DNA from: Euglena gracilis
Taxonomy: Eukaryota; Euglenida; Euglenophyceae; Euglenales
Direction of reading: 5' to 3'
Assembly (NCBI GenBank): GCA_039621445.1
Contig: CP154956.1
Location: 71,360,914 to 71,424,913 of the forward strand
Length of the DNA stretch: 64,000 nucleotides
Part shown: in pieces, positions 48,301-56,004 of the stretch
Numbering within the stretch: position 1 is the first letter of the stretch
Layout: the number at the start of each line of letters is the position of its first letter
Position numbers and translations under genes: made by a program
Notes under the pieces: model-generated
What the model saw: only the letters and a program-made list of their open reading frames with translations
What the model was told of the DNA's origin: nothing
The model's database searches: none

Positions 48301-51300
48301 GGGGTCGGTAAGCAATTGTATGTTCCCAACCTGCACTTTTTTCCAGCCACCAGATGGTCCCCCCCCCCACCCCCCCGGAGTCTTAAAGAACACCCATGAG
48401 CGAAGGAGCTTTCTCATCTGTATCCCCATGGTGCGACACAATGGAATGCACTGAATAAGCAGAATGAAAAAATTCTTCGTGCATTTTTTTTGCAATAATA
48501 TTTTTGCAACGCTTTTGCCTCTTACTCACTGGCTTCGAGGCTTGCGATATTTAGGGGCAAAGATTGACCAGCATTGTTCTTTTTTGTAATAATGCTTTCA
48601 CAAACCGTTCTTGGGATTGGTGCCCAAGCTGGCGATCGGCATATTTAAATCCCAAGATGCCATTGTGTGTGCGGAACCAGGCACAATCCCCTGCGCTGAC
48701 CCTGGTCGTAGGGCACAGTGTTCCTGGCACCGTATGCTTGTCCCCCCCTGCCCCCTCTTCCCCTCCCCCTCCCCCTACCTCTGTTGCAGATCGCCACAGC
48801 CGTGCAGCGAATCCTCCGCACCCAGCCCGACAGCGTGGTGCTGCTGCTCTCGGACCGCGCTCCGGCTCCATTTCTCCATCCTGCTTGCACGCCTGCCAGA
48901 TTTGTCATTTTCGGCAAGGCCACATAGCAATGCTCTTGTCCCTTTGTATGCAATATTTATGTCCTCCCTGAATTTTTACAAAGGCCGGTGATGTGGAGAG
49001 GAGGGAGGAGGGTGGAGAGGCGGATAACTCACCCCCCCCCCTGTCCGAAACCAAGATGAGTTCCCCCTATTATATTTTTTATTACCATATTTTTCTGGCT
49101 CAAAGAAATGGAAAATGACCCCCCACCGAAGCCAGTACCCCCATAACCTCCGAAGATGTTGGATTGGTGCCAACCACCCAGTCTAAAAATATCAAAGGGA
49201 TGGTCCGATACCTGGCGGAAAAGGGGCGTGTCTGACCATGGCGGCACCCCAAAGCACTTACCACTCTTCTCCCTCCTATTGCCCAGCCCTCTGCTGCAGA
49301 TGGGGGTTCCACCTCAGGAGCTGTGTGTTTTCTGTGTGCTTTATGTTCTCTGAGTCGGAGTTGCCTGACATCGTGCCATCACAACCAAAGGTCGTAGCAT
49401 GCCACCCGTTTCAAAAGGCGTTGACACATGGACCGGAGGTGGCTGTGCATTTTCCATATTGTGGTTGGATGGAAGCCCCCGCCTAGCAATGCCCCAATGG
49501 GGCAGCAGTTTGCACAACAACCAGGCCGAGGTGGTGTCTTGGTACGATTTGCATCTCACCTTGCGGCATTTGTTGGACCCTGACCACCCACCCCCGCCCC
49601 TGCACACACCGCGGCCCAGCAAGCCATTGAGACCTGCCAGCATTCAAATGGAAATCTGTTGAAGGCAGATTGTCAGCCAAAGGAGGTGTTAATTTAAGTG
49701 AGGGGTTAGATCAGCTGTTTGTCACGTTTTCCTCAAGGAAAGCACGCATGTATGTATGTATGCATGGGTGTATGTATGTATGTATGTATGTATGTATGTA
49801 TGTATGTATGTATGTATGTATGTATGTATGTATGTATGTATGTATGTATGTATGTATGTATGTATGTATGTATGTATGTATGTATGTATGTATGTATGTA
49901 TGTATGTATGTATGTATGTATGTTTGTATGTATGTATGTCTGTATGTATGTATGTATGTCTGTATGTATGTATGTATGTATGTATGTATGTATGTATGTA
50001 TGTATGTATGTATGTATGTATGTATGTATGTATGTATGTATGTATGTATGTATGTATGCATGTATGTATGTATAATGTATGTGGGCATGTGTATTTTTGC
50101 CTATATTTTGCAAAGAGAGATTTTTCTCTTTTAATTTTTTCTTTGCATTCTGCACAGTTCTTGGGCTAGGACTTCAAGGCTATGATGGTTTGTCACCTGT
50201 CCTGAACCAACTGGTTTTAGACAAACCTCACCATTGCTCGTGGCCGCAGCAAATGGCATACTGCCTTGACAGCCCAGTCGCTACTCACTCCTTTGCTCAG
50301 AGCTGAACCAGTCTCCTGGGTCGACCCCCCCCCCCAACTATGGTTTTATTTAAAGAAGGAGAGTTCACAGGGTTGAGGAGCGGCCTCCCAAACAAGGGTG
50401 GTTCGTTCGGACTCCCCCCACTTGTCAGAAGGAGTCCGGAGGGGCTGGGTATGTCCATATAATGGGGCGTCTTTTTTGTCCACAATTTTTTTGTCAGCAG
50501 AACACTGAAGTAATTTTCTTGCAAACTTCCATGTTCCCCACTCAAGCTTCCCAACAGGCTTCTTTTTAAGGAAGTGCGCACCCCCTGGGGTGGTGCTATG
50601 GGCAGGCAGGGGGGCAGGTCATTTTTGACCCCCCCCCCGGGCCGGGTTTTGGGGTGGGCAGTGCTATGGCACACCCCCCGGCGCCCAAGGCCCAAGGCCC
50701 ATGGCCCAAAAATGGCCATTTTCAAGGGGAAGAAGGCTTGGTGGGCAGGCACCGGGGTCCAGAACCCCCCCCCCCCCGGGAGGGTGTGCCTGCTATGGGG
50801 GCAGGGACCCGAAAGCACAAGGTACCCCCTTTCCCCCTGGGGTTGGTCAAAAGAAACCTGCTTCCTGTCCATCCACGCCTGTCCAGCCAGGCATTCCTGT
50901 CCCAGCCCTGCTGCTACTGGGCAAGGCCCCCGTGACACAAAGTGAACCACAGAACGCGACAGGTGGGGGCAATGGCCAGCGGTGCTCCGTCCCGAACGTG
51001 ACCCGCAACGCCACAACGCGGGCGCCGCATCAACCAGGGCGACGCGCAAGACACACCCGAGCTGTGCCCAGCCACACCCAGCCGTGCCGAGCCATGGACA
51101 GGGCTGGACGGGAACCCCTGAAACCCTGTGTGTGGTGGGAGGGGGGTTGACTCCCCCCCCCCCCCACCAGGCTTTCCTGTGCAGCACTGGCTGTGGCGGA
51201 ATCGCTAGCCGTGGTGGAAGACCCAGCTGGGCGCAGCTGCCAGGCGGCGGGGGTTCCCGCCGCCTTCTGCCCTTGCGCACGGGCCGCTCCGCTGACCCCT

Positions 51301-54300
51301 GGCTCCCCGGTGCTGGCCGGTGCGGTGGCAGCGCTGCTGGCAGAGTGGAACGGCTTGATCCCGGCCGGGAGCTCCTGGTCGGTCACGGGCCAGGAGGGAA
51401 GCCACTGGGAGCGCTGAATTCACATTGAGCGAATCACATTCGAATTCTGCGCTGCCAAAATTGAAGTGATTCCCGTACACAAGAAGTATTATTTTGATCA
51501 TCCATTTTGCGCTTTCATTGCTCGGTTGGCGAAAAATTTAACCAGAATGATTTTGAAAGAGCTTTTGAAGTTTTTTTTTAAGGCGTTCTGGCCAAATTTT
51601 CAAGGCGCTTCTCAATGGTTTTTGGGGTGCCTTAATAAAATGATGCCTGATTGTGCCTCTTTGAAATAGACATACACACGCATGTTTTGTCCCATGTATG
51701 CGCTGACAATAAAAATGGCATAGACACTGAACCCCAAGTTGACTCAAGTGGTAAACTGCACTCTCTCTCTTTGGCCTTAGGCGGCCAAACTCGCACTGAA
51801 GGTTTTGATTTTTGCCTTGCGCTTAAGTGCGATGTTCCAAACTTTTTGAAAGCCAACGGTGAAACCCACCCTTTTCACCCTTTGGGTCCCTGGAGACTCC
51901 CCACAGTGGCGTGTGCATCATTTGCCGATGTTGGGACCTGGGGAACAGGCTCAATTTTGGTGTTTTTCGGCTTGTGCTCCATTTTGAAAAAGGTTGAAAT
52001 CCCTGGGTTTGAACGTCGGGACACGTGAATTTTCCCCAAAAAAGTGCCAAACCCCCCGATGTGAGTTCCTCATTTTTGAAGCCTTGAGTGTGTCTTTTTT
52101 TTTTTTTGCTTTTTAGCCTCTGCGATATGTCTGTGAAGGGTTGCCTGCTGAGGCGTCCAGAGGGTGGAGTTTACACACACAGTGTGAAAAGTTGGAAAAA
52201 ACGACAGTTGTGATCTTTGGGTGCTTGAAGCGTGAGGAGCGGTACAGTGGGAACCACCCAAGACGAGGGGTTGGGGGCTATTGAGGGCAAGCCCAATAGC
52301 TCACCAGACGTTGGGACAAGACCCTACTTGTCCCAACGTCTGGTGAGCAACACCAGGCACCCACACTGCCGTGAGAGAAGGCAATGGTAATGGACATTGC
52401 GCTTAAACACAACAGTTATACATTGCGCAAGCACAATGCATATCTGTTGTGTTTAAGCGTAATGTATAACAGAATCCCTCTGATGTGTTCCAGTGTTGGG
52501 GCCCCTCTCTGTACACCCAGTGTGAGGGCTTGGTGAGGAAATACATTGCGCCGATTTTACAGTCAATTTCAAAGCTAAGTGCGAGTCAGGCTGCCAAAGT
52601 TGGTCGGTGACCTGTGTGGACCTTTCCCCCACCCTGAAGTTTTTTGTGTCCAAATAATTTTGCACATTTTGTGTCTGGAATACACATTTCCAGATTTTCA
52701 CTAAACACGGACTTAATTTTATGACTCCCGACGCAAAGTGCATTCCCAGCCCTTTTCCTTGCACGTCAACAGTCTGCCTCTTTTTATTGGTCCTCAAAAA
52801 CAAGGCAGGGATTTGTGCTTATCCTGAAATGAATAACTACGGATAAAAACGGATAACTACGGATAACTGCGGATGAGCCAAAAAGTCCAAATAAGGATAA
52901 CTACGGATAACTACGGATAACTACAGATAAGCAAAAAGATTTTGACGAATGAGGATGATCAAGAACTGCATGAAGCTTGCGTGCACACCCACATCCTTAA
53001 CGTGAGCCCGCCCTTTCTGAGGCTGTTTTTCCTTATGTCTATTTTCCTGTCTCTAGTGCAGTGATTGAACGGTCTTTCAAGCTGCCCTTTCCTTCAGCTT
53101 TTTTTTTCGCAACAATTTTCCATTTGGCAGTGTGCATCTTATAAAGAGATGGGCTGCTTTCAGTTTGGCCGGTGTCATTGATGTTAAAAACCGACAGAAG
53201 ATGTCGTCTAACGTCCGGCACGCAGCCGTTGGCATGTTCTGCAACGGCGATTGTGAAAAACGGTGGATGAAAGATTAAAAAACCCACACCCATTGTTGTT
53301 TCCATCTGCCTTGGATGTGTGCCGTTTTCTGTTTAGATTGTCATATTTCACAAAGTTTAGGCATTCCTAAGGTTTATGATGATCAACTCTCTTCATCTTT
53401 TCAATTGCAGCCATTTCTAGATGGATATCCCCTGTCAGGAAGGGTATTTTGGCAAATAAGGATAACTACGGATAACTACGGATAACTACGGACAAAGCTA
53501 CGGATAACTACGGATAAGAATTTGACCCCCCAAAAAGGATAAGCGCAAATCCCTGAACAAGGAATGGTGTCCTTTGGAGGGGCAATTTTTTGGCTCCCAA
53601 TTCCCCCCCCAAAGACCTCTGCGACATTTGTGTTTAATGCGATTTCCGATAAAGTTCTGCCCAAACAACGTTTCCGGGGGCAGGGGCGAAAAAGATCGTC
53701 TGCGGGTGGCAAAGCCATTCGGGGGGTTTTTAACAGCCCATTATCCACCTGGTCCCACGCCGTTGCAGAGAGGTGCCCTTGCCCGCCGCTGCCTTCCGCT
53801 TGTTCTGGACCGAGTCATCAGTGCCCAGGAGATGATATCTTCTGGTCAGGGGACACAGTCAACATAAAAACTAAAGGAAACAAAATTAGGGGGAAATGCT
53901 TACAAGAAAATGTTTGATTTCAATTTTCTTTGGAAAGTTCATCCATCGCTGTTTGTCAAAAATTTTTGCGCACATTGCCAGAAATCTTCTGAGTTTAGTG
54001 GGCAAAACTGCTCAAAATGGCTTGTTTGCATGTGTTAACATTATCACCATGATCCCGGCCCAGTTCCCGCAATTTTTTTTTCAGTCGCGAGGGACTGGAT
54101 TTCTAGTTTCCGAATTACCTGGGTTTGACCCCCAACTCCCCGCCAGGCCCGAGTTATTCACGCGCGAAGGGGTCCAAACTGGGTAGGATCGGCCGCCCCC
54201 CTTTTTAAGCCCCCCCCCCCTTTGGACTCTGCCATTTTGGCCAAAAAATGTCAATTTTCAAAATATCTCCAAAATGAAGCCAAATCAAAGGAAATGTCAG

Positions 54301-56004
54301 GAGACCAAATTTGAAGCCCTTAGAACGCCCCATCTACCGGTATTTTGATTTCCCCGCGACTCCCCGCCTAGCCCGAGATACGGCCATTTTTCGGCCCAGA
54401 TGGCCGTTTTGCACATTTTTCCCACTGTTCGGCTTTTTTCAAAATATCTCCAAAATGATGCAAATTCAAAGGAAATGTCCGGAGACCTAATTTGAAGCCC
54501 TTGGAATGCCCCATCTACCGGTGTTTTGATTTCCCCGCAGCTCCCCGCCGAGCCCGAGATACGGCCAATTTTTTCGGCCAATTTGGGACATTTTGTACAC
54601 TTTTCCCACTGTCAGACTCGTTTGTTTTCGGACAAAAAAAGTCGAAAAAAATCCCACAAAATCGAATTTTTTTGCCCAAAACCATGATTTTTGGCCTCCC
54701 GGGCCCCGAAAAACTGTTTTTTGAGCCAAAAATGAGCGTTTTTCGACCCCCCCCCCCGGCCCCCCGTTTTTGGGCCCGAATCCTATGGATTTTGGGCCAT
54801 TTTCGGGTCCAAAAAGTCGAAAAAAGTCGAAAATTTTTTTTTGCCCGAAGCAATGTTTTTTTTTGCCTCCCGGAACCGGAAACCCTGTTTTTGAGCCGAA
54901 AATGAGCGTTTTTCGACCCACCATCGTCCCATGTTGCGCCTGAAAGCAATGGAGTTTGGCTCCAAAATGGGTCAAAAAAGTCGAAAAAATCCTATAAAAT
55001 GGGTATGGTGTGTATGGGGGGGTTAACAGATTATTAACATTCCAGAAATTGCCGTGAAATCACTGAAAGTCACCGAAAATTGAAACATTGTAATTTGTAA
55101 AATTATAAATTACGCAACGTTATGTCTTTTTTCGCAAATTATGCAACGTTAGTCTTTTTGGCCTTCCATCACATGCACGTCCCATTAAAAGCTCAGCATT
55201 ATTCAAAACGTGGTCCCACCACCCCCACCCCCCTAGTTTCGGAAGGGGGGTCCCCCCCACCCCCCTCCCCCTCCTCTGCAGGGGCAAAAAAAACCTTCGT
55301 GCCGGGTGTGTATTTTAGGACCCTCTTGAAGCTTGATGACGAAGCTTGATGACGAAATTTTGGCAACATGGCCAAAATTCGTCGAAAGATGGCCGTAACT
55401 CGGGCTAGGTGGGGAGTTGCGGGGAAATCAAAATACTGTTAGATCTGGCATTTTAAGGGCAGACATTTCCTCTGATTCCTCGCCATTTTTGAGAAATCAG
55501 AAAAATTGATTTTTTGTCCCAAAAAGCGGCCGAAATTTTCGGTGACCGAAAACTGGAGGTAGGAGGGGGGTCCCCCCCCCCCACCCCCTCCCCCCTAGTT
55601 TTGGAGGGGGGGTCCCCCCCACCCCATCCCCCCTCCTCCGAGATTCCCATACAAGCCTGGCCCTCCCCGCTCTTTTAATGCCATGCAAACCCACTTACAA
55701 AAAGAGATATTTTGGTTTCGGCAATTTCGCCTGACGATTTTGCCCTTCTTTCTCAACCAAAACCCCTGGTTCTGGCCCCCCCGACACCATCCAGCATTTC
55801 GACCTGCAGTTCACCGTCAAGGGGGACCCCTACCCCGTGTTTGCATTGAAGTCGGACCTTGACCGGAACACTGGCCATCACACGCTTGTGAGTGCAACCC
55901 AGGAGACGCGATATGAACGATACCGCCAGTGTGCTGACCCGGAAGTGGAAATTACGTACTGCATCTGTAGGATTCCTTCCAGCAATGTATCGAGCAACAG
56001 CTGA
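21323..56004 (+). CDS. DUF229 family protein, about 35-kb gene (10 exons recognised)
   Basis: DUF229 proteins have an alkaline phosphatase/sulfatase-like fold and mostly unknown substrates. The + strand exons give, in family order: an N-terminal Cys-rich part, [11 protein letters not shown], a [11 protein letters not shown] segment, [79 protein letters not shown], and a C-terminal FDLQFTVKG...[10 protein letters not shown]...YCIC. Every part from N to C terminus occurs once except one duplicated exon at 30333. Splice phases match across the 27137/45870 gap (phase 2) and 51381/55795 (phase 0), favouring one gene. Some exons are missing, for example between 46095 and 48790. An in-frame TAG lies in the first exon. 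Two tandem partial paralogues is the alternative. Confidence 0.75.
22136..22365 (+). CDS. DUF229 exon 2 (VDSVS metal/nucleophile motif)
   Basis: Begins after CTCAATCCAG and joins exon 1 in phase. Encodes [25 protein letters not shown] and [15 protein letters not shown]. The VDSVS stretch is the hallmark metal-binding/nucleophile segment of DUF229. Either a GC donor (TCTCAG/GCAGGG) ends it here, or it continues through [10 protein letters not shown] to a GT donor near 22396. Confidence 0.85.
23189..23527. mobile_element. Probable degraded family B element
   Basis: Shares GACTGACTGGTTTTTT, GGGTGACTGGTTTCTTT and C-run/G-run layout with family B. The right part ATACCGACCAACAATG resembles the reverse complement of a family end, and the left CATTTGCTTAAG resembles CAATTGCTTAAG. 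Flanks share only GCACCT, so borders are tentative. Confidence 0.5.
26139..26357 (+). CDS. DUF229 exon (NMIPLFAG)
   Basis: Follows an acceptor at the end of a C run (CCCCCCAG) and ends GCACGG/GTGTGG. Encodes [49 protein letters not shown] and [10 protein letters not shown]. The N-x-x-PLFAG and W-W/I-WDE motifs are family-specific. Strongly GC-rich against its introns. Confidence 0.9.
26962..27137 (+). CDS. DUF229 exon (GYATAY, FDH)
   Basis: From TTTTGCACAG to GTTGGAG/GTGTAT. Encodes [34 protein letters not shown] and [19 protein letters not shown], matching GYvTAY...DW and the F/T-DH segment. Ends in phase 2. The preceding exon joins as WDEAR-AAGY with no gap, as in the family. Confidence 0.9.
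27650..27680. repeat. Short 12-bp tandem repeat (GAGATATACT)
   Basis: Three copies of TGAGATATAC-type units immediately before the hairpin at 27682-27739. Confidence 0.7.
27682..27739. repeat. Perfect-stem hairpin (24-bp arms)
   Basis: GGCAAGTGTTAAGTTTAGTA returns as TACTAAACTTAACATTTGCC with one mismatch, around a CCCCCCTGGG loop. Probably a foldback or the ends of a very small element. Confidence 0.88.
28220..28620. repeat. C-run/TTTATTATTTGG repeat block
   Basis: CCCCCC followed by ATAATAATAAA, then several GGGGTTTATTATTTGGG words in the other orientation. It resembles the interiors of the elements at 29648-30026 and 38330-38720. No terminal repeats were pinned down. Confidence 0.55.
28917..29290. 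repeat. Degenerate AAAGTGGCCAAAA tract
   Basis: Dozens of near-repeats of GGCCAAAA, GACCAAAA and AGCCAAAA. The 28620-28790 stretch carries the complementary TTTTGGCC type, so the two could pair loosely. The two K/Q-rich ORFs here are by-products. Confidence 0.6.
29648..30026. mobile_element. Introner-like element with TATAAGT/G-run repeats
   Basis: The left end CAAGTACCCCCC...ACTTATAA and the right end TTATAAGTGGGGGAGTTTATG are inverted. Inside are two copies of TATAAGTCCCGG and of GGTTTGGTTGGTC, each next to G-runs. Flanks share only TGGC, so the target duplication is decayed or the ends are misplaced. Confidence 0.6.
30333..30490 (+). CDS. Extra DUF229-type exon ([11 protein letters not shown])
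   Basis: Encodes [37 protein letters not shown] and [15 protein letters not shown]. It matches the DUF229 block with the hydrophobic strand and D/E-x-H motif, the same block partly encoded at 46015-46095. Possible borders are GAGCGGAG before and GGCGG/GTGGGT after; the frame stops at 30510-30512. It may be a duplicated cassette exon, a mutually exclusive exon or the remnant of a tandem paralogue. Confidence 0.65.
31825..31890. repeat. (AT)n microsatellite
   Basis: About 33 uninterrupted AT dinucleotides. Confidence 0.97.
32205..32592 (-). CDS. Possible minus-strand exon pair, unidentified protein
   Basis: On the minus strand the acceptor GTTGTTCACAG is followed by [56 protein letters not shown] and LPPKPGG. 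Further down, in another frame, runs [38 protein letters not shown] and PSWEAWDIL then a stop. Both stretches look coding, but the frame changes between about 32410 and 32385 in a GC-rich stretch, so an unseen small intron, an indel or a pseudogene is needed. No family recognised. It would be nested, antisense, in the DUF229 intron. Confidence 0.45.
32838..33056 (+). CDS. Possible exon, unidentified (GC-rich ORF)
   Basis: GC-rich open segment with [35 protein letters not shown] and [11 protein letters not shown]. The opposite strand also gives a helical-looking [11 protein letters not shown], so strand is unresolved. No family recognised. Confidence 0.25.
   Translation: MIWLHAIGHPDLSLEFVQAALLGLCGRQGGDAPLALPASTASWAVSTGWEFSTNTQSALCMLRWQRTEGSTR
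33505..34155. repeat. Composite microsatellite tract (about 650 bp)
   Basis: Consecutive blocks of TA, GAT, GAC, GAT, ATT, GTT, ATT, GTCT, GATG, GGTG, GATG and ATGT repeats with few other bases between them. ORFs in all six frames read as homopolymeric or dipeptide repeats and are not genes. Confidence 0.97.
35043..36530 (+). pseudogene. ORF1/gag-like remnants of the retroelement
   Basis: Frames alternate between 35043-35492 ([18 protein letters not shown]), 35206-35589 ([35 protein letters not shown]), 35895-36479 ([19 protein letters not shown]) and 36080-36580 ([20 protein letters not shown]). Acidic/Pro-rich linkers before a zinc knuckle are typical of retroelement ORF1 proteins. Confidence 0.45.
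36538..36777 (+). pseudogene. CCHC zinc-knuckle segment of the retroelement
   Basis: Open frame containing [20 protein letters not shown], which fits Cx2Cx4Hx4C exactly, the nucleic-acid-binding knuckle of retroelement ORF1/gag proteins. Confidence 0.6.
38330..38720. repeat. GTATTATTT/G-run repeat blocks
   Basis: Repeated GGGGGGGTATTATTT, ATAATACCCC and CCCGAAGTC words at 38340-38440 and 38645-38720, in both orientations. Same style as 29648-30026 with ATTATT in place of TATAAG; probably another introner-like element inside the retroelement region. Confidence 0.5.
39160..39312. repeat. 33-bp tandem repeat (ACGGCTTTTTCGCCGTTTTG)
   Basis: About four copies of AAACGGCTTTTTCGCCGTTT plus TGCCAACGAC-type spacer. 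Each unit contains a small palindrome AACGGC...GCCGTT. The opposite strand reads [12 protein letters not shown] peptides, not taken as coding. Confidence 0.85.
39541..39921 (+). pseudogene. Endonuclease-like fragment of the retroelement
   Basis: Contains [18 protein letters not shown], resembling the central strand (NVYAP-type) of the endonuclease/exonuclease/phosphatase domain of LINEs. The rest is too degraded to assign. Confidence 0.4.
40853..41353 (+). pseudogene. Reverse transcriptase fragment
   Basis: One frame has [20 protein letters not shown], the RT motif usually seen as G-x-x-QG-x-x-x-x-P. Another has [18 protein letters not shown], the YADD-type catalytic box as FSDD. The two motifs have normal spacing but lie in different frames, so at least one frameshift separates them. 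Confidence 0.6.
42298..44183. repeat. Array of TTGCGCNNNNNGCGCAA palindromes
   Basis: At least fifteen copies of a 16-18 bp palindrome with arms TTGCGC/GCGCAA and varied centres (TTAA, CGAA, TTCGG, CAAA, TTTGG), for example near 42298, 42321, 42399, 42522, 42624, 42743, 42796, 43692, 43908, 43963, 44121 and 44165. Related arms occur at both ends of family H and in the 14.1-14.7 kb hairpins. Confidence 0.88.
42339..42760. repeat. Direct and inverted repeats inside family H copy 1
   Basis: A unit AGAAGCCCCTGAGTTTGTGG...GTGTGTCGGGGGCC occurs twice in direct orientation (from about 42345 and 42424) and once inverted (about 42680-42740). CATGGCCAGAGTGCGGGC near 42490 also returns inverted near 42655. 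A similar arm pair (TTCTTCATGAGCC type) spans 43660-44010. Confidence 0.85.
44443..45150. repeat. (ATGT)n microsatellite, about 0.7 kb
   Basis: Continues the microsatellite at 41627-41657 that the family H element splits. Includes a GCAT sub-block near 44937-44990 and scattered CTGT variants. MYVC/HTYI-repeat ORFs in all frames are artefacts. Confidence 0.97.
45240..45345. repeat. (AT)n microsatellite
   Basis: Interrupted TA dinucleotide tracts directly after the ATGT array and before the minus-strand ORF. Confidence 0.95.
45359..45598 (-). CDS. Minus-strand coding-like segment with an in-frame TAG
   Basis: On the minus strand, after the acceptor GCACCAG, the frame reads [50 protein letters not shown], a TAG at 45446-45448, then [18 protein letters not shown] and [11 protein letters not shown], ending at a possible ATG/GTCATG donor. 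Composition is coding-like on both sides of the stop. No family recognised. It sits in the DUF229 intron on the opposite strand. The gene may truly end at the TAG. Confidence 0.45.
45669..45737 (-). CDS. Minus-strand exon-like segment ending in TAA TAG
   Basis: After GCTGTGGGCAG, the minus strand encodes [20 protein letters not shown] then WA and a double stop. A different frame just upstream gives [13 protein letters not shown]. It may be the 3' exon of the same or a sister gene to the 45359-45598 segment, with which it shares a GxTLL start. Confidence 0.35.
   Translation of the reverse strand, partial: TLLAPVMEPNGHFVILDCMGWA
45870..45984 (+). CDS. DUF229 exon (GTRMCYGC)
   Basis: After the acceptor GGTGAACAG. 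Encodes [34 protein letters not shown] and MVVW, ending TGG/GTTGGA. It starts with one base that completes the split codon left by the exon ending at 27137. It corresponds to the Cys-containing segment after the DH motif in DUF229. Confidence 0.75.
46015..46095 (+). CDS. DUF229 exon (YLAFVAG)
   Basis: Encodes [20 protein letters not shown] then GYLAFVAG, ending GGCAG/GTGAAT. It matches the helix and following strand (KFAFxH-type) of the family. The acceptor at GACGCAG/TGCGTG leaves the wrong phase for the previous exon as drawn; an acceptor at TTTGAG (46031) would fit phase 0, so the 5' border is unresolved. Confidence 0.6.
46320..46385. repeat. Short direct repeat (GGAAAGCTATAAC)
   Basis: CGACCCGGAAAGCTATAACC and CGACCGGAAAGCTATAACCG in tandem, next to a C run. 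Confidence 0.7.
46930..47340. repeat. Dispersed GTCGCAGGTTGCARGTTAGGG repeats
   Basis: GTCGCAGGTTGCAGGTTAGG near 46981 recurs as GTCGCAGGTTGCAAGTTAGG near 47294, each after a C-run and CGACCACC words. It looks like a diverged two-ended element of about 0.4 kb, but orientation is direct rather than inverted. Confidence 0.5.
47979..48322. mobile_element. Introner-like TIR element, family B copy 1
   Basis: Starts CAGACAATTGCTTAAG and ends GGTAAGCAATTGTATG. Perfect 8-bp direct repeats TTCCCAAC lie at 47971-47978 and 48323-48330. The interior has GGGTGACTGGTTTTT and GTGACTGACTGGTTTTT repeats, C/G homopolymers and a GGCGCC hairpin. The right end shares GGTCGGTAAGCA with family A. It lies in a DUF229 intron. 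Confidence 0.92.
48790..48856 (+). CDS. DUF229 exon (VVLLLSD)
   Basis: After CTCTGTTGCAG. Encodes [20 protein letters not shown] then SD, matching the strand ending in the SDHG metal-binding motif. The next residues read RAPAP if continued, but a GC donor after GACC would let the next exon restore His-Gly. Confidence 0.75.
49506..49611 (+). CDS. DUF229 exon ([11 protein letters not shown])
   Basis: After GGGGCAG. Encodes [20 protein letters not shown] and [11 protein letters not shown], the family's conserved N-x-x-x-V/L-S/T-x-YDxHxTL block. No GT donor occurs before the stop at 49660-49662; a GC donor (CCCA/GCAAGC) near 49616 is possible. Confidence 0.8.
49742..50078. repeat. (ATGT)n microsatellite
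   Basis: About 80 ATGT units with a few CTGT and TTGT variants, in a DUF229 intron. Confidence 0.97.
50555..50860. mobile_element. Introner-like element related to family A
   Basis: Starts CAGGCTTCTTTTTAAGG and ends GGTCAAAAGAAACCTG. Inside, GGGTGTGCCTGCTATGGGGG, CCATTTTCAAGG and C/G runs parallel family A. The flanks CTTCCCAA and CTTCCTGT agree at 5 of 8 positions, so the target duplication has decayed or the ends shifted. Confidence 0.65.
51099..51189. mobile_element. Short introner-like element, family G copy 2, forming an intron 3' end
   Basis: The left end CAGGGCTGGACGGGAA and right end TTCCTGTGCAGCACTG are imperfect inverted copies, with a G-run/GTTGACT/C-run centre as in family G copy 1. 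The DUF229 acceptor TTTCCTGTGCAG lies five bases inside the right end, so the element seems to provide the splice acceptor. Flanks match at 5 of 8 bases. Confidence 0.65.
51185..51381 (+). CDS. DUF229 exon (RSCQAAGVP...FCPC)
   Basis: After TTTCCTGTGCAG and ending TGGTCG/GTCACG in phase 0. Encodes [20 protein letters not shown] and [17 protein letters not shown]. RSCxxAGxxxxxCxC is the Cys-rich signature near the DUF229 C terminus. Very GC-rich relative to flanks. Confidence 0.82.
51776..52599. mobile_element. TIR element family H, copy 2 (0.8 kb)
   Basis: Left end CTTAGGCGGCCAAACTCGCA, right end TGCGAGTCAGGCTGCCAAAG; the TIRs agree at 18 of 22 positions. Internal blocks match copy 1: GTGGCGTGTGCATCATTT, GGACACGTGAATTTTCCCC, TCCAGAGGGTGGA, and near the right end TTTCAAAGCTAAGTGCGAG. 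Lacks most of the palindrome array of copy 1. No coding capacity. Confidence 0.88.
52806..53555. mobile_element. hAT-like non-autonomous TIR element with terminal 10-bp arrays
   Basis: Starts CAGGGATTTGTGCTTATCC and ends GGATAAGCGCAAATCCCTG (one mismatch), flanked by the direct repeat AACAAGG. Just inside each end is a tandem array of GGATAACTAC (52830-52930 and 53457-53516). CAGGG/CCCTG ends and a 7-8 bp duplication recall hAT transposons. The interior has no transposase. Confidence 0.88.
54240..54605. repeat. 180-bp tandem duplication
   Basis: Two copies of a unit beginning AAAATATCTCCAAAATGA and including CCCCATCTACCGGTATTTTG, TTTCCCCGCGACTCCCCGCC and GAGATACGGCC. A third partial copy lies inverted at about 55385-55460 (ACTCGGGCTAGGTGGGGAGT). 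Minus-strand ORFs here follow the repeat and are not annotated. Confidence 0.82.
55205..55645. repeat. Inverted C-run blocks (TAGTTTTGGAGG/GGGGTCCCCCC)
   Basis: CCCCCTAGTTTCGGAAGGGG and CCCCTAGTTTTGGAGGGG with adjoining GGGGTCCCCCC and CCACCCCCTCCCCC strings near 55230 and 55600. Probably the interior of another introner-like element. Confidence 0.5.
55795..56004 (+). CDS. DUF229 last exon (C-terminal YCIC)
   Basis: After CACCATCCAG, phase 0, matching the exon ending at 51381. Encodes [54 protein letters not shown] and ends with TGA at 56002-56004. F-x-V-x-L-x-V-x-G...R-x-x-Y...C...YCxC is the usual ending of DUF229 proteins. Confidence 0.82.
   Translation, partial: HFDLQFTVKGDPYPVFALKSDLDRNTGHHTLVSATQETRYERYRQCADPEVEITYCICRIPSSNVSSNS

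Noticed and set aside
49231-49243. SDHGG encoded just after the VVLLLSD exon
   Set aside because: It matches the expected SDHG motif, but the surrounding peptide does not resemble DUF229 and no suitable acceptor was found; probably coincidence.
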